Shown: positions 15,452-16,062 of the stretch, piece by piece
Layout of the letters: the number at the start of each line of letters is the position of its first letter
How positions within the stretch are numbered: position 1 is the stretch's first letter
Source of the DNA: RGIG5612 sp045616165
GTDB taxonomy: Bacteria > Bacillota > Clostridia > Lachnospirales > Lachnospiraceae
Assembly: GCA_045616165.1 (NCBI GenBank)
Contig: JAZLGF010000003.1
Coordinates: forward strand, 1 to 16,062
Direction: 5' to 3'
DNA: 16,062 bases
Made by a program: the position numbers and the translations under genes
The notes under the pieces: model-generated
The model's database searches: none
What the model was told of the DNA's origin: nothing
The model's input: the letters and a program-made list of their open reading frames with translations, nothing else

Positions 15452-16062
15452 TAGTTGTTACCTCCATCTACATTTTTTGTTTTAAACATAGATTCGATAT
15501 ATCCTATTTCCTCTTTTGTTAACTGATATTTCTTGTATAATTCCTCATCGCTCCATGGTTTCGAAAAATCTTGCATTGGAATTAATCCAAATACTGATTT
15601 ATTAACGTGCATTGTACCTTTCCCTGAATACAATAACATTCTAAAAAATTTTGTTTCTATATAACTTTTACAATTATCTCTTTCGCGTTTATTGTCAAAT
15701 GGACCAATTGATAAAAATGTTTCTGTGCAAATTTCGCCAGGATTGCCATCAATGGTTTCTGGAGGGATAACAGCATTTGTTGAATAGCTTGTAGTGAAAA
15801 ACAATTTATATTTATCAATGTTTTCTTCAGAAGTAATGATATTCGTTTTTTTTATGTAACCAACCATTCTTCTTGCACCACCCTTAATCCCCTTTACACC
15901 ATAAATTTTTATTGAACTAGGAAATGGTTTATCAGATAATTTTAATTCCTTATATCGTTCAGGTTCATTAAATAAATATCCTCTTATTCCATACGGTTTT
16001 ACAGAAGATACTATTTCATTAAACCTTTTATCTTTAGAACATTTTTCTATAATTGAAAAAAT
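15451..16062 (-). CDS. C-terminal part of an Eco57I-type DNA methyltransferase (5' end outside window)
   Basis: Only the last 203 codons are present. The ATG at 15867 is internal: the same frame stays open through 65 more codons to the window edge and reads as plausible protein (for example EIVSSVKPYGIRGYLF and SSIKIYGVKGIKGGARR). The end, with FFRMLLYSG, GLIPMQDFSKPWSDEELYKKY and LTKEEIGYIESMF, matches the C-terminal pattern I know from Eco57I-type N6-adenine methyltransferases and related type II enzymes, where the region follows target recognition. The catalytic NPPY motif would lie outside the window, so methyltransferase activity is inferred from this tail and from the helicase-nuclease partner. 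It could alternatively be a fused type IIG enzyme or a PglX-like protein. The stop overlaps the next gene's start by one base. Confidence 0.7.
   Translation of the reverse strand: MFSIIEKCSKDKRFNEIVSSVKPYGIRGYLFNEPERYKELKLSDKPFPSSIKIYGVKGIKGGARRMVGYIKKTNIITSEENIDKYKLFFTTSYSTNAVIPPETIDGNPGEICTETFLSIGPFDNKRERDNCKSYIETKFFRMLLYSGKGTMHVNKSVFGLIPMQDFSKPWSDEELYKKYQLTKEEIGYIESMFKTKNVDGGNN
15461..15465 (-). promoter_or_regulatory. Ribosome binding site of the helicase-nuclease gene
   Basis: On the minus strand GGAGG lies 9 nt before the ATG at 15451-15449, inside the last codons of the upstream gene. With the TAATG stop-start overlap it indicates co-translation of the two proteins. Confidence 0.85.

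Overview
The window looks like a chromosomal segment of an AT-rich Gram-positive anaerobe, most likely class Clostridia and probably Lachnospiraceae. The clues are strong GGAGG-type ribosome binding sites, the ECF-module/truA and tig/clpP/clpX blocks, an OFA-type MFS carrier and the codon choice. The taxonomic call is an inference from gene content and style, not from a marker gene comparison.

Layout from left to right. Positions 1-410 are non-coding and hold four tandem palindromes (arms TTTATCACTATA / TATAGTGATAAA, period about 61 bp) just upstream of a GNAT acetyltransferase gene (411-956). An MFS transporter of the oxalate:formate antiporter type (1113-2585) has its own promoter and a strong terminator. 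Then come ecfA1-ecfA2-ecfT-truA (2771-6107), a tightly overlapping operon encoding the shared energising module of ECF vitamin/metal importers plus tRNA pseudouridine synthase. Next is the protein quality-control block tig, clpP, clpX (6160-9476). A 150-bp GC-rich intergenic stretch built of repeats separates clpX from a two-gene metal cassette. That cassette is a short CobW/COG0523 GTPase (9629-10258) and a His/Cys-rich protein (10336-10878), which together look like a CobW protein split in two. A terminator at 10944-10975 closes this core-like part.

The right third (about 11000-16062) is accessory DNA. An IS1595/ISXO2-like transposase-type protein with an unusual C-terminal extension (11035-12504, plus strand) runs tail to tail, with only 4 bp between stop codons, into a minus-strand restriction-type operon. 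The operon's visible genes are the C-terminal part of what looks like an Eco57I-type DNA methyltransferase (open to the right edge, 15451-16062) and, coupled to it by a TAATG overlap, a 980-residue fusion of a GIY-YIG/T5orf172-like nuclease, an SF2 helicase and a C-terminal Tudor-like domain (12509-15451). I read this as a restriction-modification or related defence system in which an ATP-driven translocase carries a GIY-YIG nuclease. It is the best candidate for an interesting system here, together with the odd transposase-like neighbour.

How the parts work together: EcfA1/A2/T would power substrate-binding S components encoded elsewhere. Trigger factor, ClpP and ClpX handle nascent-chain folding and regulated proteolysis. 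The GTPase and His-rich protein probably deliver a transition metal. The methyltransferase would mark self DNA while the helicase-nuclease attacks unmarked DNA. All functional assignments come from motifs read by eye; no database search was run.
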